Shown: positions 36,022-43,772, counted from the stretch's first letter. The stretch: 64,000 nt of DNA from Sphingobacterium alkalisoli (GCF_005049105.1 NZ_SUKA01000005.1:326878-390877); one strand, 5' to 3'. Notes: generated from the letters alone by a model not told the origin. Numbers and translations are program-made.

Positions 36022-37179
36022 TTATTTTTTCTTCTTGACCTTTTTCTTAATGTCTTTTGTTATTCTCTTCTTTTCTTTCTGCACATCTTTATAGAATCCC
36101 TTAATCACGTCTTTGATCTTATCCAACGTACCTTCTTCTTTTTTAGACTTTTTATCTTTTTTAGCGACCAATTTTTTATCTTTTTTTGGTTTACTAACTT
36201 TTTTGCTAGATTTTTTCTCGTCAGTCTTTTTCTTTGTTTTTTTATCTTCCTTTGTCTTTTTTTCTAACGCTTTTTTTGCTTTAGCATTTTTTACTTTGCC
36301 AGGTGCGTCTTCTTTATAGCCGGCTTCTTTCTCGATTTTTTTAGCTTCTTTTTTAGTTGCTTTTACCGCTGGTTTTGCAGGCGTTGTGGTGGGCTTAGCT
36401 GTTGTCGCGGAGCTAGATGAAGTAGCCGGTTTAGCCGGTGCTGCTGCTGGTTTTTTAACTGCCGGTGTAGTTGTAGCCTTGGCCGCAGGTTTTGCTGTTG
36501 TTGCAGAGCTAGATGCAGTAGCCGGCTTTGCCGGTGCTGCTGTTGGTTTAGCTGCCGGTGTAGTTGTAGCCTTAGCCACAGGCTTTGCTGTTGTCGCAGA
36601 GCTAGAAGCAGTAGCCGGTTTTGCCGGTGCCGTTGCTGGTTTTGTAGCTGCAGGTGTAGTTGTAGCCTTAGCTGCGGGCTTTGCTGTTGTCGCAGAGCTG
36701 GATGCAGTAGCCGGTTTTGTCGGTGCTGCTGCTGGTTTTTTAGCCGCTGGTGTAGTTGTTGTAGCCTTAGCTGTGGGCTTTGCTGTTGTAGCAGAACTAG
36801 AAGCAGTAGCGGGCTTTGCCGGTGCTGCTGCAGGTTTAGCAACTGGTGTAGTCGTAGCTTTGGCCGCAGGCTTTGCTGTTGTCGCAGAGCTAGAAGCAGT
36901 AGCCGGTTTTGCCGGTGCTGCTGCTGGTTTTTTAGCTGCAGGTGTAGTTGTAGCCTTAGCCGCAGGCTTTGCTGTTGTCGCAGAGCTGGATGCAGTAGCC
37001 GGTTTTGTAGGTGCCGCTACTGGTTTTTTAGCCGCCGGTGTAGTCGTAGCTTTAGCTGCGGGCTTTGCTGTTGTCGCAGAGCTGGATGAAGTAGCCGGTT
37101 TAGCCGGTGTATTCTTCGAATTTGTAGATTCCGCAGCAGATTTTGAACCCGTCGCAGATTTATTGGTATCTTCTGACAT
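36022..37179 (-). CDS. Ala/Lys/Pro/Thr repeat protein with histone H1-like tail
   Basis: 385 residues, almost entirely low complexity. About residues 25-270 hold eight copies of a 31-33-residue repeat built on PAKPATASSSATTAKP then AKATTTPAAKKPAAA. The last 110 residues are extremely lysine-rich (KKTKEDKKTKKKTDEKK, ITKDIKKKVKKKK) with one more ordered segment, EGTLDKIKDVIKGFYKDVQKE. There is no signal peptide. Histone H1/HctB-like or PPK-tail-like DNA- or polyanion-binding proteins look like this. A nucleoid or polyphosphate-linked role is inference only. The repeat copy number probably varies between strains. It ends 3 bp from the strong terminator and lies 141 bp from ssrA, divergently. Confidence 0.75.
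   Translation of the reverse strand: MSEDTNKSATGSKSAAESTNSKNTPAKPATSSSSATTAKPAAKATTTPAAKKPVAAPTKPATASSSATTAKPAAKATTTPAAKKPAAAPAKPATASSSATTAKPAAKATTTPVAKPAAAPAKPATASSSATTAKPTAKATTTTPAAKKPAAAPTKPATASSSATTAKPAAKATTTPAATKPATAPAKPATASSSATTAKPVAKATTTPAAKPTAAPAKPATASSSATTAKPAAKATTTPAVKKPAAAPAKPATSSSSATTAKPTTTPAKPAVKATKKEAKKIEKEAGYKEDAPGKVKNAKAKKALEKKTKEDKKTKKKTDEKKSSKKVSKPKKDKKLVAKKDKKSKKEEGTLDKIKDVIKGFYKDVQKEKKRITKDIKKKVKKKK
36369..37107. repeat. Eight tandem repeats of about 93-99 bp inside the repeat-protein gene
   Basis: The coding repeat PAKPATASSSATTAKP... recurs eight times with mostly synonymous or A/T/V changes, and unit lengths vary by one or two codons (for example TTTTPAAKK, TTTPVAKPA). 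In-frame length differences show that expansion and contraction occur by slippage or recombination. Confidence 0.9.
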
Positions 37180-37296
37180 ATTGTATTAATTAATTTTGTC
37201 TACTTTTTTATTGGACAACAACAAGTTAAAGAAAATTGTTTGCATCTCGAAATTTTTATTAAACTTTTTGATGATCTACTATTCAAATAATATGTT

Positions 37297-37304
37297 TAGA
37301 TTTG
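37297..37304 (+). promoter_or_regulatory. -7 promoter element of ssrA, TAGATTTG
   Basis: A perfect TAnnTTTG element 16 bp before the mature tmRNA 5' end. The nearest TTG upstream (37268-37270) is 26 bp away, longer than usual, so the -33 contact is uncertain. Confidence 0.6.
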
Positions 37305-37320
37305 TACCTTATACATGATT

Positions 37321-37685
37321 GGGCTCGACCGGAATTGACAGGATAGAGATGATTATGTAAGCATGCAGTGCGTTGTTAGTAGAGCACTTTAATCTGAACT
37401 TTCAACTTTACAACTGGCGAAGAAAACTACGCCTTAGCTGCTTAAGTTAGACTTAACATAGCTATTTGTCCCGTTAGATCCTGTTCTTTGGTTTAACATC
37501 AGGGGCATCGAACAATAGAACTGGCCAATGTGATTTTGCTAATCATTGGTAAGACACAGCAAATACGGAGAACAGTATAGGTACGCGACTCACCTTCTCT
37601 CTCCCGACAATTAAAGAGAAGCTAAGCATGTAGAAAGCGTAAATTATACTATGTTTGGACGAGGGTTCGAATCCCTCCGGGTCCA
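37321..37685 (+). ncRNA. ssrA: tmRNA (transfer-messenger RNA)
   Basis: One-piece tmRNA of about 365 nt. The 5' end GGGCTCG pairs with CGGGTCC at 37678-37684 to make the 7-bp tRNA-like acceptor stem. The T arm is GAGGGTTCGAATCCCTC. The CCA end is not encoded. The tag frame reads GGC GAA GAA AAC TAC GCC TTA GCT GCT TAA (37416-37445), that is (A)GEENYALAA, matching the NYALAA ending of Bacteroidota tags. It rescues stalled ribosomes with SmpB and marks the nascent chains for proteolysis. The 3' end is a common integration target for mobile elements, and a partial copy lies just downstream. Confidence 0.96.
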
Positions 37686-37693
37686 CAAAATAA

Positions 37694-37723
37694 AAGCTCA
37701 ACGAAAGTTGGGCTTATATTTTT
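37694..37723 (+). terminator. Rho-independent terminator of ssrA
   Basis: AAGCTCAAC (37694-37702), loop GAAA, GTTGGGCTT (37707-37715), followed by ATATTTTTTT. This is a 9-bp stem with one G-T pair, beginning 8 bases after the tmRNA 3' end. Confidence 0.88.
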
Positions 37724-37727
37724 TTAG

Positions 37728-37771
37728 GAGGGTTCGAAATGTATTCGCTCAATCCCTCCGGCTCCACAAAA
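37728..37771 (+). repeat. Partial copy of the tmRNA 3' end
   Basis: GAGGGTTCGAA, a 13-base insertion, then ATCCCTCCGGCTCCACAAAAT repeats the T-arm and acceptor end of ssrA (37661-37690) with one substitution (GGCTCC for GGGTCC). It is not a functional tRNA end because the T loop is interrupted. The pattern is what is left when an element that integrates into the 3' end of ssrA is gained or lost (inference). Confidence 0.65.
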
Positions 37772-37797
37772 TTAGTAAACAGAAGGTACCCAAAACC

Positions 37798-37929
37798 CTA
37801 CCGTACTCTCAAACTCGCAACATCGCTCCAGTCTCCGGTTCCGTGCGTCCAGTTAATTTGTGCCAAATTCATCAAATACTCATTATAGGCACTTTCCACT
37901 TCTGAAAGCGATGGAGTGGGATCCGCTTA
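37798..37929 (-). pseudogene. C-terminal fragment of an unidentified protein
   Basis: A short open frame on the minus strand, bounded upstream by an in-frame TAA, encodes about 42 protein-like residues including SEVESAYNEYLMNLAQ and WTHGTGDWSDVASLRVR before a TAG at 37800. Composition is that of a real protein C-terminus rather than random sequence. I do not recognise the family. It lies between the ssrA copy and the GNAT gene, consistent with debris at an integration site. Confidence 0.4.
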
Positions 37930-37950
37930 CAGGCTAGCTAGAGACACATT

Positions 37951-38763
37951 TTATCCATAATTGCCTCCAATACGACTATAAACCTGTTGGGGTAACCAAG
38001 GCGTTTCTCTTCCCAACACCATGCGAATAGCAGTAAACTCTTGGATTTCAAATCCGTTATTGGCCAAGAATACAGTGCCTGCAAGATTATCCTGAGGTAA
38101 TATAACGATGTTAGAAACAGAATATTTTAACTCCATCAATGAAAGCCCTGCGCGCTCTGTACGCGCATAGATTGGGCCTTGCCCTAGGTAAGGCAAGTAA
38201 AAACCCTCTATTTCTCCCTTGATTTCGAAAACAAAACCACATTGAAGGTGTAGGTCGAGTAACGTCCTACGGTTTTCTCCTGTTGTTTCCCTATCTAGCT
38301 GAAGGATCTGTTGCCGATGAGAAGGTTTAATCGATTCAATATGCGGATCAATCTTGGCGGGTGTATTTTCAATAGTTTTTCGAAAGGTTGCATATAGACC
38401 AGCATCACGAAAACCCACCTTGCGATATACCGGGGCTCCCAGATCAGTTGCGATCAGGTGGATCGTATAAATGTCGTGGCTGTGTGCTAATGCAACCAGA
38501 TGTTCGACAATCAGCGTGCCAATGCCCCGTCCGCGGCAAGAGGAATCCACGATGATATGTCCTAGCCACGCCGAATCCTGATGTATAATAAGCGTCCCCA
38601 AACCAATGATCCGATTATATTGTACTATCTTAACAGGTTTACAGAAGGTCTGCATAGCATATAACACGAACTCCTTACGGATATCATCCCAACCTTCAGG
38701 TTGCATGTGGGCAATATGCGGGATATCCTGAATCGTAAATGTTGTAATCGTAACCTCTTCCAT
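37951..38763 (-). CDS. GNAT family N-acetyltransferase with C-terminal extension
   Basis: 270 residues. The acetyl-CoA-binding GNAT core is at about 40-130: LGHIIVDSSCRGRGIGTLIVEHLVALA carries the R/Q-x-x-G-x-G/A loop, and APVYRKVGFRDAGLYATF is the final beta strand/helix. The C-terminal half (about 140-260) resembles the second domain seen in YitH/Acetyltransf_18-type proteins. The substrate is unknown. It ends close to the ssrA-proximal debris and has no operon partner; about 300 bp of degraded sequence follows upstream. Confidence 0.85.
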   Translation of the reverse strand: MEEVTITTFTIQDIPHIAHMQPEGWDDIRKEFVLYAMQTFCKPVKIVQYNRIIGLGTLIIHQDSAWLGHIIVDSSCRGRGIGTLIVEHLVALAHSHDIYTIHLIATDLGAPVYRKVGFRDAGLYATFRKTIENTPAKIDPHIESIKPSHRQQILQLDRETTGENRRTLLDLHLQCGFVFEIKGEIEGFYLPYLGQGPIYARTERAGLSLMELKYSVSNIVILPQDNLAGTVFLANNGFEIQEFTAIRMVLGRETPWLPQQVYSRIGGNYG

Positions 38764-38821
38764 GTTGTAAATATAATGTGCCTTCTAAGCAATAAAGTTA
38801 TCAATATTACATCAAATTATT

Positions 38822-38983
38822 TTATTGCATGAGCTGAATAAGGTCAGGCCATTTATATTTACTGTGATTTTTAAACTTACCAGCGATGGGCTTCCACTTG
38901 GTTTCTGCTAAACTATCCTTTTTATAAAGATAAAAATTTATGTGCAGATAGATTGCAGAGGTCGTATTGAAATTTGTAAGCTA
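38822..38983 (-). pseudogene. C-terminal remnant of an unidentified gene
   Basis: An open minus-strand frame with an in-frame TAG upstream encodes about 50 residues with clear protein character (INFYLYKKDSLAETKWKPI, GKFKNHSKYKWPDLIQLMQ) before a TAA at 38822-38824. No start codon suits it. I read it as the surviving 3' end of a gene whose 5' part has been lost. It fills most of the 298-bp space between the GNAT and DUF2931 genes, in which nothing else is seen. Confidence 0.42.
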
Positions 38984-39061
38984 ACAATCAATTACAGATG
39001 TGTATCTATACACAAAATGAAATTAACAGAATAAAACATTTTGTCGAGCAGATGCCGGGTC

Positions 39062-39787
39062 TTAGCGTCTTAGATACTTAAAATAAACCGGTATGCTATC
39101 CTTATATTGTAGATTACTGATATCCTGTTGCAGCATATTTAGCTTCGTGCTATCCGGTATTTCGCTAAAAAGCGCGCTGGCAAACTCCTCTTTATCTCGA
39201 GTGACCTCGATTTGGGCCGAAGAAGCGATTTTATCCGGGATCGGTTTCGGAAAGAGCTGGCTTCTGTGGAATTCCTTCTCGTATTTATCTCCGGCGAGCC
39301 AGAAAATAATGTTGCCCTCATTGGCAATTCCTACATGGAATTCCAGTCCCATTTTTCTTTTTCCGGAAGATAGTTTTCTTAGATAGCCGTTGTTTTTAGC
39401 ATCTTTAAATATGTCGAGCATCTTTTCCTTGGGCAGGGCAATTGTATCCAAATAATAATGTTTGGTTCGGAAGTCCATATATTCCACAAAAAGGCTCAGA
39501 GGAAGAGGTTCTGGCTCGTACGCTTCATAATATTCACCTGCTCCCCAGTCGGAATAAAATGCATTTATCTTGTCAATATCCTTATAAAAATTGCCGCCAT
39601 ACTTGTCGTTTTCCTTCACAAACCAGATTCCGAAAATATGGATAGGAAATTCTTCCGGATTGGAAACTGAAGATGTGTAGTAATACCTATCCCATTTCTT
39701 GTAGACAACAATTTTAAAAATAAATAGCACGACGAGTACTACTGTTGTTATAATCAAGAATTTATTCAGGATATTCAGTTTCTTCAT
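39062..39787 (-). CDS. DUF2931 family protein
   Basis: 241 residues from the ATG at 39787, which shares an ATGA overlap with the gene upstream (a TTG two codons earlier is less likely). An N-terminal membrane helix (FLIITTVVLVVLFIFKIVVY) precedes a periplasmic domain with YKKWDRYYYTSSVSNPEEFPI, WGAGEYYEAYEPEPLP and GLEFHVGIANEGNIIFWLAGD, the usual DUF2931 landmarks. The family occurs in Bacteroidota, often several copies at once in accessory regions. Its function is unknown. It is coupled to the small membrane protein upstream. Confidence 0.78.
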   Translation of the reverse strand: MKKLNILNKFLIITTVVLVVLFIFKIVVYKKWDRYYYTSSVSNPEEFPIHIFGIWFVKENDKYGGNFYKDIDKINAFYSDWGAGEYYEAYEPEPLPLSLFVEYMDFRTKHYYLDTIALPKEKMLDIFKDAKNNGYLRKLSSGKRKMGLEFHVGIANEGNIIFWLAGDKYEKEFHRSQLFPKPIPDKIASSAQIEVTRDKEEFASALFSEIPDSTKLNMLQQDISNLQYKDSIPVYFKYLRR

Positions 39788-40074
39788 TTCCAATCAGTTT
39801 GACCCAATGCGGTAAAATATAGAAATAACAACGTCGCGATGATGAAAATTATGGACACGATAACTGTTATCCAAAAAGCGAATGTTTTATAATTCTGCTT
39901 GTAGTGAATACTAAATGCTAAACTCCCGACAAAAGTGTATACAATACCTATATATATATTGCGTATACCTTCATCCTCGGTGACAAAACCATAACTTAAG
40001 TAGGTCATTAATAGCAAAAAATTTATTGCAAACAACACTAAAGAGATGGCTTTATTATTAATTATCAGTTCCAT
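39784..40074 (-). CDS. Small membrane protein, three helices
   Basis: 96 residues with three hydrophobic segments (AISLVLFAINFLLLMTYLSYG, NIYIGIVYTFVGSLAFSIHY, FAFWITVIVSIIFIIATLLFLYF). I recognise no family. Its stop overlaps the start of the DUF2931 gene by 4 bp, so the two are translationally coupled and may form a membrane pair. Confidence 0.65.
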   Translation of the reverse strand: MELIINNKAISLVLFAINFLLLMTYLSYGFVTEDEGIRNIYIGIVYTFVGSLAFSIHYKQNYKTFAFWITVIVSIIFIIATLLFLYFTALGQTDWK

Positions 40075-40164
40075 GCCGCCGCTGCGATTTTAAATTTTAT
40101 GTTTTTCAGTCTTACAAATTTTTAAAGCTACATAAAATCAATAACAATCCAAATTCCTAATCTT

Positions 40165-40357
40165 AGCTCGCTGAGGAAAGTTCTTTTTGGTATACTGATA
40201 TCCAAAAGATTGATTGGAAAATCAATATAAAGCGGTTATAAAACGTGTTTTTGAACGAGGAAACCAATCTGAAAAAGATGAAATTACACGATTTTATGGG
40301 CCTGAAATAATAAAGTGGGTTTTAGCTGATTATAAGATAGAGCCAATGATCTATTAA
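40165..40357 (+). pseudogene. Frameshifted remnant of a DUF6922-like protein
   Basis: Two reading frames must be joined to recover a coherent protein. The first gives SSFWYTDIQKIDW (about 40179-40218). The second gives KAVIKRVFERGNQSEKDEI, RFYGPEIIKWVL, and ends in IEPMIY at 40357. The combined pattern FWDxDIxKIDW...VIxRVFERGNxxEKxEIxRFYG matches a small Bacteroidota family (DUF6922, from memory), usually part of a two-gene module. A single frameshift near 40218 and the missing N-terminus show that it is broken. The rest of the 405-bp gap (40075-40479) holds nothing I can assign. Confidence 0.55.
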
Positions 40358-40479
40358 AAAATACGGTTTGCAGAACCACGAGGCTTTTGATACCATTGTA
40401 TTCCATTACGTGTAAAGTGGACGCCAACGCGTTGCTAGTTAAGTGTATATAAACAATTCCCAGATTTAGACTGTCTATG

Positions 40480-40881
40480 TCAATTGAAATATGTTATCCA
40501 AAATACGACACTTAAATATGTCCAAAGTACCGAAAATACGATATGCATAGACGTTTCAAATCTTTTTCCTTTCCATAAGGCAGTTGAGTAACCAAAAAAC
40601 TGAATGATTAGTCTAACAGTCCAAAATAAACCAAGGCCAAGCGCTATTTTTTTACCTAGGTCGGTCTCAGCTATTTCGGTAGAAGATGTCAAGCAAAGCA
40701 AACCCATGAGCAATACCGTCAAAGCGATGAAGAACGTATGTACCGTCATCATTTGCCGATTGATTAAACTAGAAGATTTAAGTTCTTCCGCCCAGTTAAA
40801 ATACCTTGGAAATACAAGGTGTATCGATGCCAAAACAATTAGTAATACACCAACTATTTTAAGATGTATTTCCATCCTCAC
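40480..40881 (-). CDS. Four-helix hypothetical membrane protein
   Basis: 133 residues with four predicted membrane helices (LKIVGVLLIVLASIHLVFP, MMTVHTFFIALTVLLMGLLCL, LGLGLFWTVRLIIQFFGY, MHIVFSVLWTYLSVVFWITY). No named family is recognised. It is the last gene of a four-gene minus-strand operon, overlapping the methyltransferase by 4 bp. Similar small membrane proteins accompany DUF2071 and DoxX genes in flavobacteria-like genomes (from memory). Confidence 0.72.
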   Translation of the reverse strand: MRMEIHLKIVGVLLIVLASIHLVFPRYFNWAEELKSSSLINRQMMTVHTFFIALTVLLMGLLCLTSSTEIAETDLGKKIALGLGLFWTVRLIIQFFGYSTALWKGKRFETSMHIVFSVLWTYLSVVFWITYFN

Positions 40882-41627
40882 TTACAACTAAATATGGACA
40901 TAAACGGTGTAAACTTTTTTTCTTCAAATGATGTAAATCCCGCTTCTTGAAATGCCGTTTTCCAAGTCTTTTTTGAGAAAAAATGCGTAAAGCCGATTGT
41001 AAATGCCACAAAATTTGGAAAATCTCTCAAATGTTCCACCATAATCACATTTCCATTGGGCTTACATACTCTGCGACATTCTTTTAAAAACATCACTTTC
41101 TCATCGTATCTCCGTATCTCGTGAATCGCTGAGAGTAAAAAAATGTTATCGACAGCATGGTCATTTAATGGAATTGCATTAGAATTGATCTGTAGAGTAT
41201 TCGGATAAACCATACTTACTTTTCTTGCTCGAATTATTGCAGGCTCAGTATGCTGTTCGGAATCGTAAAAGTCGTACACCTGCAAAGTAGATTGCGGTAA
41301 TATCTTTTTTATAATAAAGCTAGTCTCGTCAAAGCCAGCATTAATGTTCAGATTGAACTGATCTTGGACATCTTTTATCTCCATTTTCGCTAACCATTCG
41401 AAATTATAAAAACCTGAAAAATCATAAACATAGGCAGAAACAATCAATGGCATCGTTAAACCATAAATGAATGCCAAGATCACAAACCAGTAGAAATAAT
41501 CATACCAATTGAAAATGAATATACTTCCGATAATTAGTGTCAATGCAATCAATCCAAATACATAAAAGTGCCGGTTAAAACTTAATATATTCAATACACC
41601 TTGAAAATTTCGTCTCTTTATTTCCAT
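40878..41627 (-). CDS. Membrane-anchored class I SAM-dependent methyltransferase
   Basis: 249 residues. Two N-terminal helices (FYVFGLIALTLIIGSIFIFNWY and FYWFVILAFIYGLTMPLIVSAYVY) precede a Rossmann-type methyltransferase domain (about 100-249), with motif I degenerate, VDNIFLLSAIHEIRR as motif II/III, and CRRVCKPNGNVIMVEHLRD as motif IV/V. A methyltransferase with its own membrane anchor suggests a lipid, quinone or other membrane substrate (inference). It overlaps the DUF2071 gene by 10 bp. Confidence 0.78.
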   Translation of the reverse strand: MEIKRRNFQGVLNILSFNRHFYVFGLIALTLIIGSIFIFNWYDYFYWFVILAFIYGLTMPLIVSAYVYDFSGFYNFEWLAKMEIKDVQDQFNLNINAGFDETSFIIKKILPQSTLQVYDFYDSEQHTEPAIIRARKVSMVYPNTLQINSNAIPLNDHAVDNIFLLSAIHEIRRYDEKVMFLKECRRVCKPNGNVIMVEHLRDFPNFVAFTIGFTHFFSKKTWKTAFQEAGFTSFEEKKFTPFMSIFSCK

Positions 41628-42355
41628 ACTTCTTTTTTACCTTTTTTCCAATAATATGGAATGTTTTTAATGACAAAAGCATTAGCTAATATCGGATGTT
41701 CCAGTTTCAAAGTATTTAAAAAATCAAAATTATAGTCGATTACTTTTACTGGGTTGGGCAGCCAGTTTTGTCTTACTCCTTCAATTATCAAAACTTCTTT
41801 GGTCTCCTTGTTGTAAGTAAATGTAAAAGGCAACGGTCCCGCAAATCTTCTGGCCTCTTTCCAGTCTGCAAATGGTGAATGCTCAGGCAAAGAAATTTGC
41901 TCTTCCGTATCAACTATCCTGATTTGGAATTTTGATTTAATCGAGGATATTTCTTTTTCCCTCAGTTGGTCGATTTGCTTTACGTCTGTCGTGGTGTAGT
42001 TATAATGGGTAAATATATTGCCGAAAAATTTCATTTTCGGTTTGTCGGTTTCTGATTTCAGAATATACAAGCCACGTAAATTTTTGCCCGCATGATTCGT
42101 ATAGCGAACAAAAACACGATAACCAATAAGGAAAAAGTCATTGCCTATAAATTTTGGAAAACCTTTTGGGCGCAAGTCCTTTGTTTGGACCATAGCAACT
42201 GCAATAAAAGCCCATTTATCTTGAAATGTGTCCAGTCGTAAACATTCAGGAATAAGATTTTGTAACTGTTCTTTTGATACTGCAAAAGTTAAGACAAGTG
42301 AACTTTCAAAATACGCTTCAACTGCAAATGGATGGTCTTTTAAAAATGCTAGCAT
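41618..42355 (-). CDS. DUF2071 (YqjF-like) protein
   Basis: 245 residues from the ATG at 42355, 4 bp after the upstream stop; a TTG at 42400 would extend it and overlap that gene by 41 bp, which is less likely. DUF2071 features are FAVEAYFESSLVLTFAV, VMVQT-like AMVQTKDLRPKG, YRVFVRYTNHAGKNLRGLYILKSETD, and SPFADWKEARRFAGPLPFTF. The fold is related to acetoacetate decarboxylase-like proteins. The activity is unknown. It lies in the middle of the DoxX-DUF2071-methyltransferase-membrane protein operon. Confidence 0.8.
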   Translation of the reverse strand: MLAFLKDHPFAVEAYFESSLVLTFAVSKEQLQNLIPECLRLDTFQDKWAFIAVAMVQTKDLRPKGFPKFIGNDFFLIGYRVFVRYTNHAGKNLRGLYILKSETDKPKMKFFGNIFTHYNYTTTDVKQIDQLREKEISSIKSKFQIRIVDTEEQISLPEHSPFADWKEARRFAGPLPFTFTYNKETKEVLIIEGVRQNWLPNPVKVIDYNFDFLNTLKLEHPILANAFVIKNIPYYWKKGKKEVWK

Positions 42356-42359
42356 TGAG

Positions 42360-42737
42360 TTATTTGAATTGTTTTTGATAAAATGCGTTGTAGTAAACAA
42401 TTATAATAAAAATAAGTGCAAATAGTGAATTAAACTTCCCCCAAAGCAATAAGTCGGGAACAAGAATAAATTCAAGAGTGTTCATCGTCGCAACCACAAC
42501 TATTTGAGTGATAGCAATAAACTTTTTCTTGTAGCCGCTTAAAATCCAGACAGCTATTATGATTTCCGAAAGTCCAATTAAAATCGTCAATGGTCTAGAA
42601 AAGCCCCCACCTAATATTCTTGCAATAATTTGTTCGTGTCTTGGAACAAGATCTAGAACCTTACAAAAAAGTCCGTTTGCAATCCAAACTGTCGCAATAA
42701 AATACGTAAGTATCTTGTTAATTCTTGACTTTGTCAT
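42360..42737 (-). CDS. DoxX-like membrane protein
   Basis: 125 residues with four helices. The pattern FIATVWIANGLFCKVLDLVPRHEQIIARILG followed by ILIGLSEIIIAVWILSGY matches the DoxX-like family (PF13781 type). It heads a tightly packed four-gene operon and precedes the DUF2071 start by 4 bp. DoxX-like proteins are small quinone-linked or thiol-stress-linked membrane proteins in some bacteria, but there is no direct evidence here. The 237 bp upstream hold the promoter region and no other gene. Confidence 0.8.
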   Translation of the reverse strand: MTKSRINKILTYFIATVWIANGLFCKVLDLVPRHEQIIARILGGGFSRPLTILIGLSEIIIAVWILSGYKKKFIAITQIVVVATMNTLEFILVPDLLLWGKFNSLFALIFIIIVYYNAFYQKQFK

Positions 42738-42974
42738 CGTTGGTTGTGTAGGTGCCGATTATTTCCCAGTCTCGCTAAACAGTGGTTTCTTTAATGATCC
42801 GGTCGATTATATCGCCTCATATCATTCAAGTACATCAAATCCAAGAAATGTAAGTTCTCACCATTTGGCAACTGGGACATTTATGAATTCCGACGTGATT
42901 GAGTCTTTTATCTTCAATACAGGTTTTATTAATTTGAGCTACTTCCGTTTGTTGTTAACCCAGGCATATCTAGA

Positions 42975-43718
42975 TCAATTAATTATTTCCCCTTTATTGG
43001 TCTCCAATTTTTCACGAAATTTTTGAATTTCTTCCGGTGTTTGTTTAACCCATTCTGTTACCTCTCCAACGATTTTCAATGGGGCTTCGGAACGATATGA
43101 ACGGGTCGGATTGCCAGGGAATTTCTTATCGGTAAGATTTGGGTCATTCTCATAATTTCCTGTTGGCTCAATAATATAAACCCGTTCATTACCATCACCT
43201 TTCGCTAACGCAGCGGCAAGCCCCGCTCCATTAACCAGAGCAGTGAAATAAATATGATTCATTTTTAGTTCAGACTTATAATTAGAATTGCTGCCAGCAG
43301 TCAATAAATCGCCAACCTGCAAATTCGCTTTCGTACCGTGGTAAAACGGACCCTTATCAGAAGGATTGTACTTATACGACATTGCTAAGTCAAAATTCTC
43401 TTTCGCTTTCTCAGCATTATTTAAATCTTCATAGCATTTCGCAATGTTTAAATAAAGTGAGGGGAAGGCACTTTTAACTGCATCATCATTTATCTTTAAT
43501 GCAAATTGCAATGTCGTTTCCAGCCAATGCAATTTGTCGGAAACGTGTTTTTGATGTCGGGCTACATAATGAGCTGCGAGAAACTTTTCAAAGTCATTTG
43601 TCGCTTCGTGCCAGCCCTGGAGAAATAATTTGCTCGCTTCTTCGGGTTTGCCTTTTTCTTCCATCTCCATACCTTGAAGACAGCGTTTAACAACATTATT
43701 GAAGGGTGAGAATTCCAT
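42975..43718 (-). CDS. arr: Rifamycin ADP-ribosyltransferase (Arr) with N-terminal TPR-like domain
   Basis: 247 residues in two parts. Residues 1-122 are helical and TPR-like (EEKGKPEEASKLFLQGWHEA, LYLNIAKCYEDLNNAEKAKENFDLA). From about 125 onward is a complete Arr domain: GPFYHGTKANLQVGDLL (with the conserved His), KMNHIYFTAL (Tyr), VYIIEPTGNYENDPNLTDKKFPGNPTRSYRS (Asp and the NAD-binding region), and APLKIVGEVTEW. Arr transfers ADP-ribose from NAD to rifamycins. Classic Arr proteins are about 140 residues, so the TPR-like half is an addition that may direct it to another target. Whether this one confers resistance is not shown by the sequence. It is a single gene. Confidence 0.87.
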   Translation of the reverse strand: MEFSPFNNVVKRCLQGMEMEEKGKPEEASKLFLQGWHEATNDFEKFLAAHYVARHQKHVSDKLHWLETTLQFALKINDDAVKSAFPSLYLNIAKCYEDLNNAEKAKENFDLAMSYKYNPSDKGPFYHGTKANLQVGDLLTAGSNSNYKSELKMNHIYFTALVNGAGLAAALAKGDGNERVYIIEPTGNYENDPNLTDKKFPGNPTRSYRSEAPLKIVGEVTEWVKQTPEEIQKFREKLETNKGEIIN

Positions 43719-43772
43719 TTTCTAACTGTTTTGTCAATTTACTATTTGTCATCTTAAGCCTTGGTTACCTGG

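Noticed and set aside
36369..37107. Regularly spaced repeats that could be taken for a CRISPR array
   Set aside because: Repeats are contiguous coding units of about 93-99 bp without unique spacers and preserve one reading frame.
36386..37189. Long plus-strand open frame opposite the repeat-protein gene, Ala/Val/Gly-rich
   Set aside because: It is the antisense of the repeats. Codon pattern and the lysine-rich sense protein, together with the terminator position, support the minus-strand gene.
37728..37771. Possible tRNA gene next to ssrA
   Set aside because: Only T-arm/acceptor-like sequence is present, interrupted by 13 bases, with no D or anticodon arm.
37651..37905. Plus-strand open frame starting inside tmRNA
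   Set aside because: It begins in the T arm of ssrA and crosses the terminator and the partial copy; no protein character.
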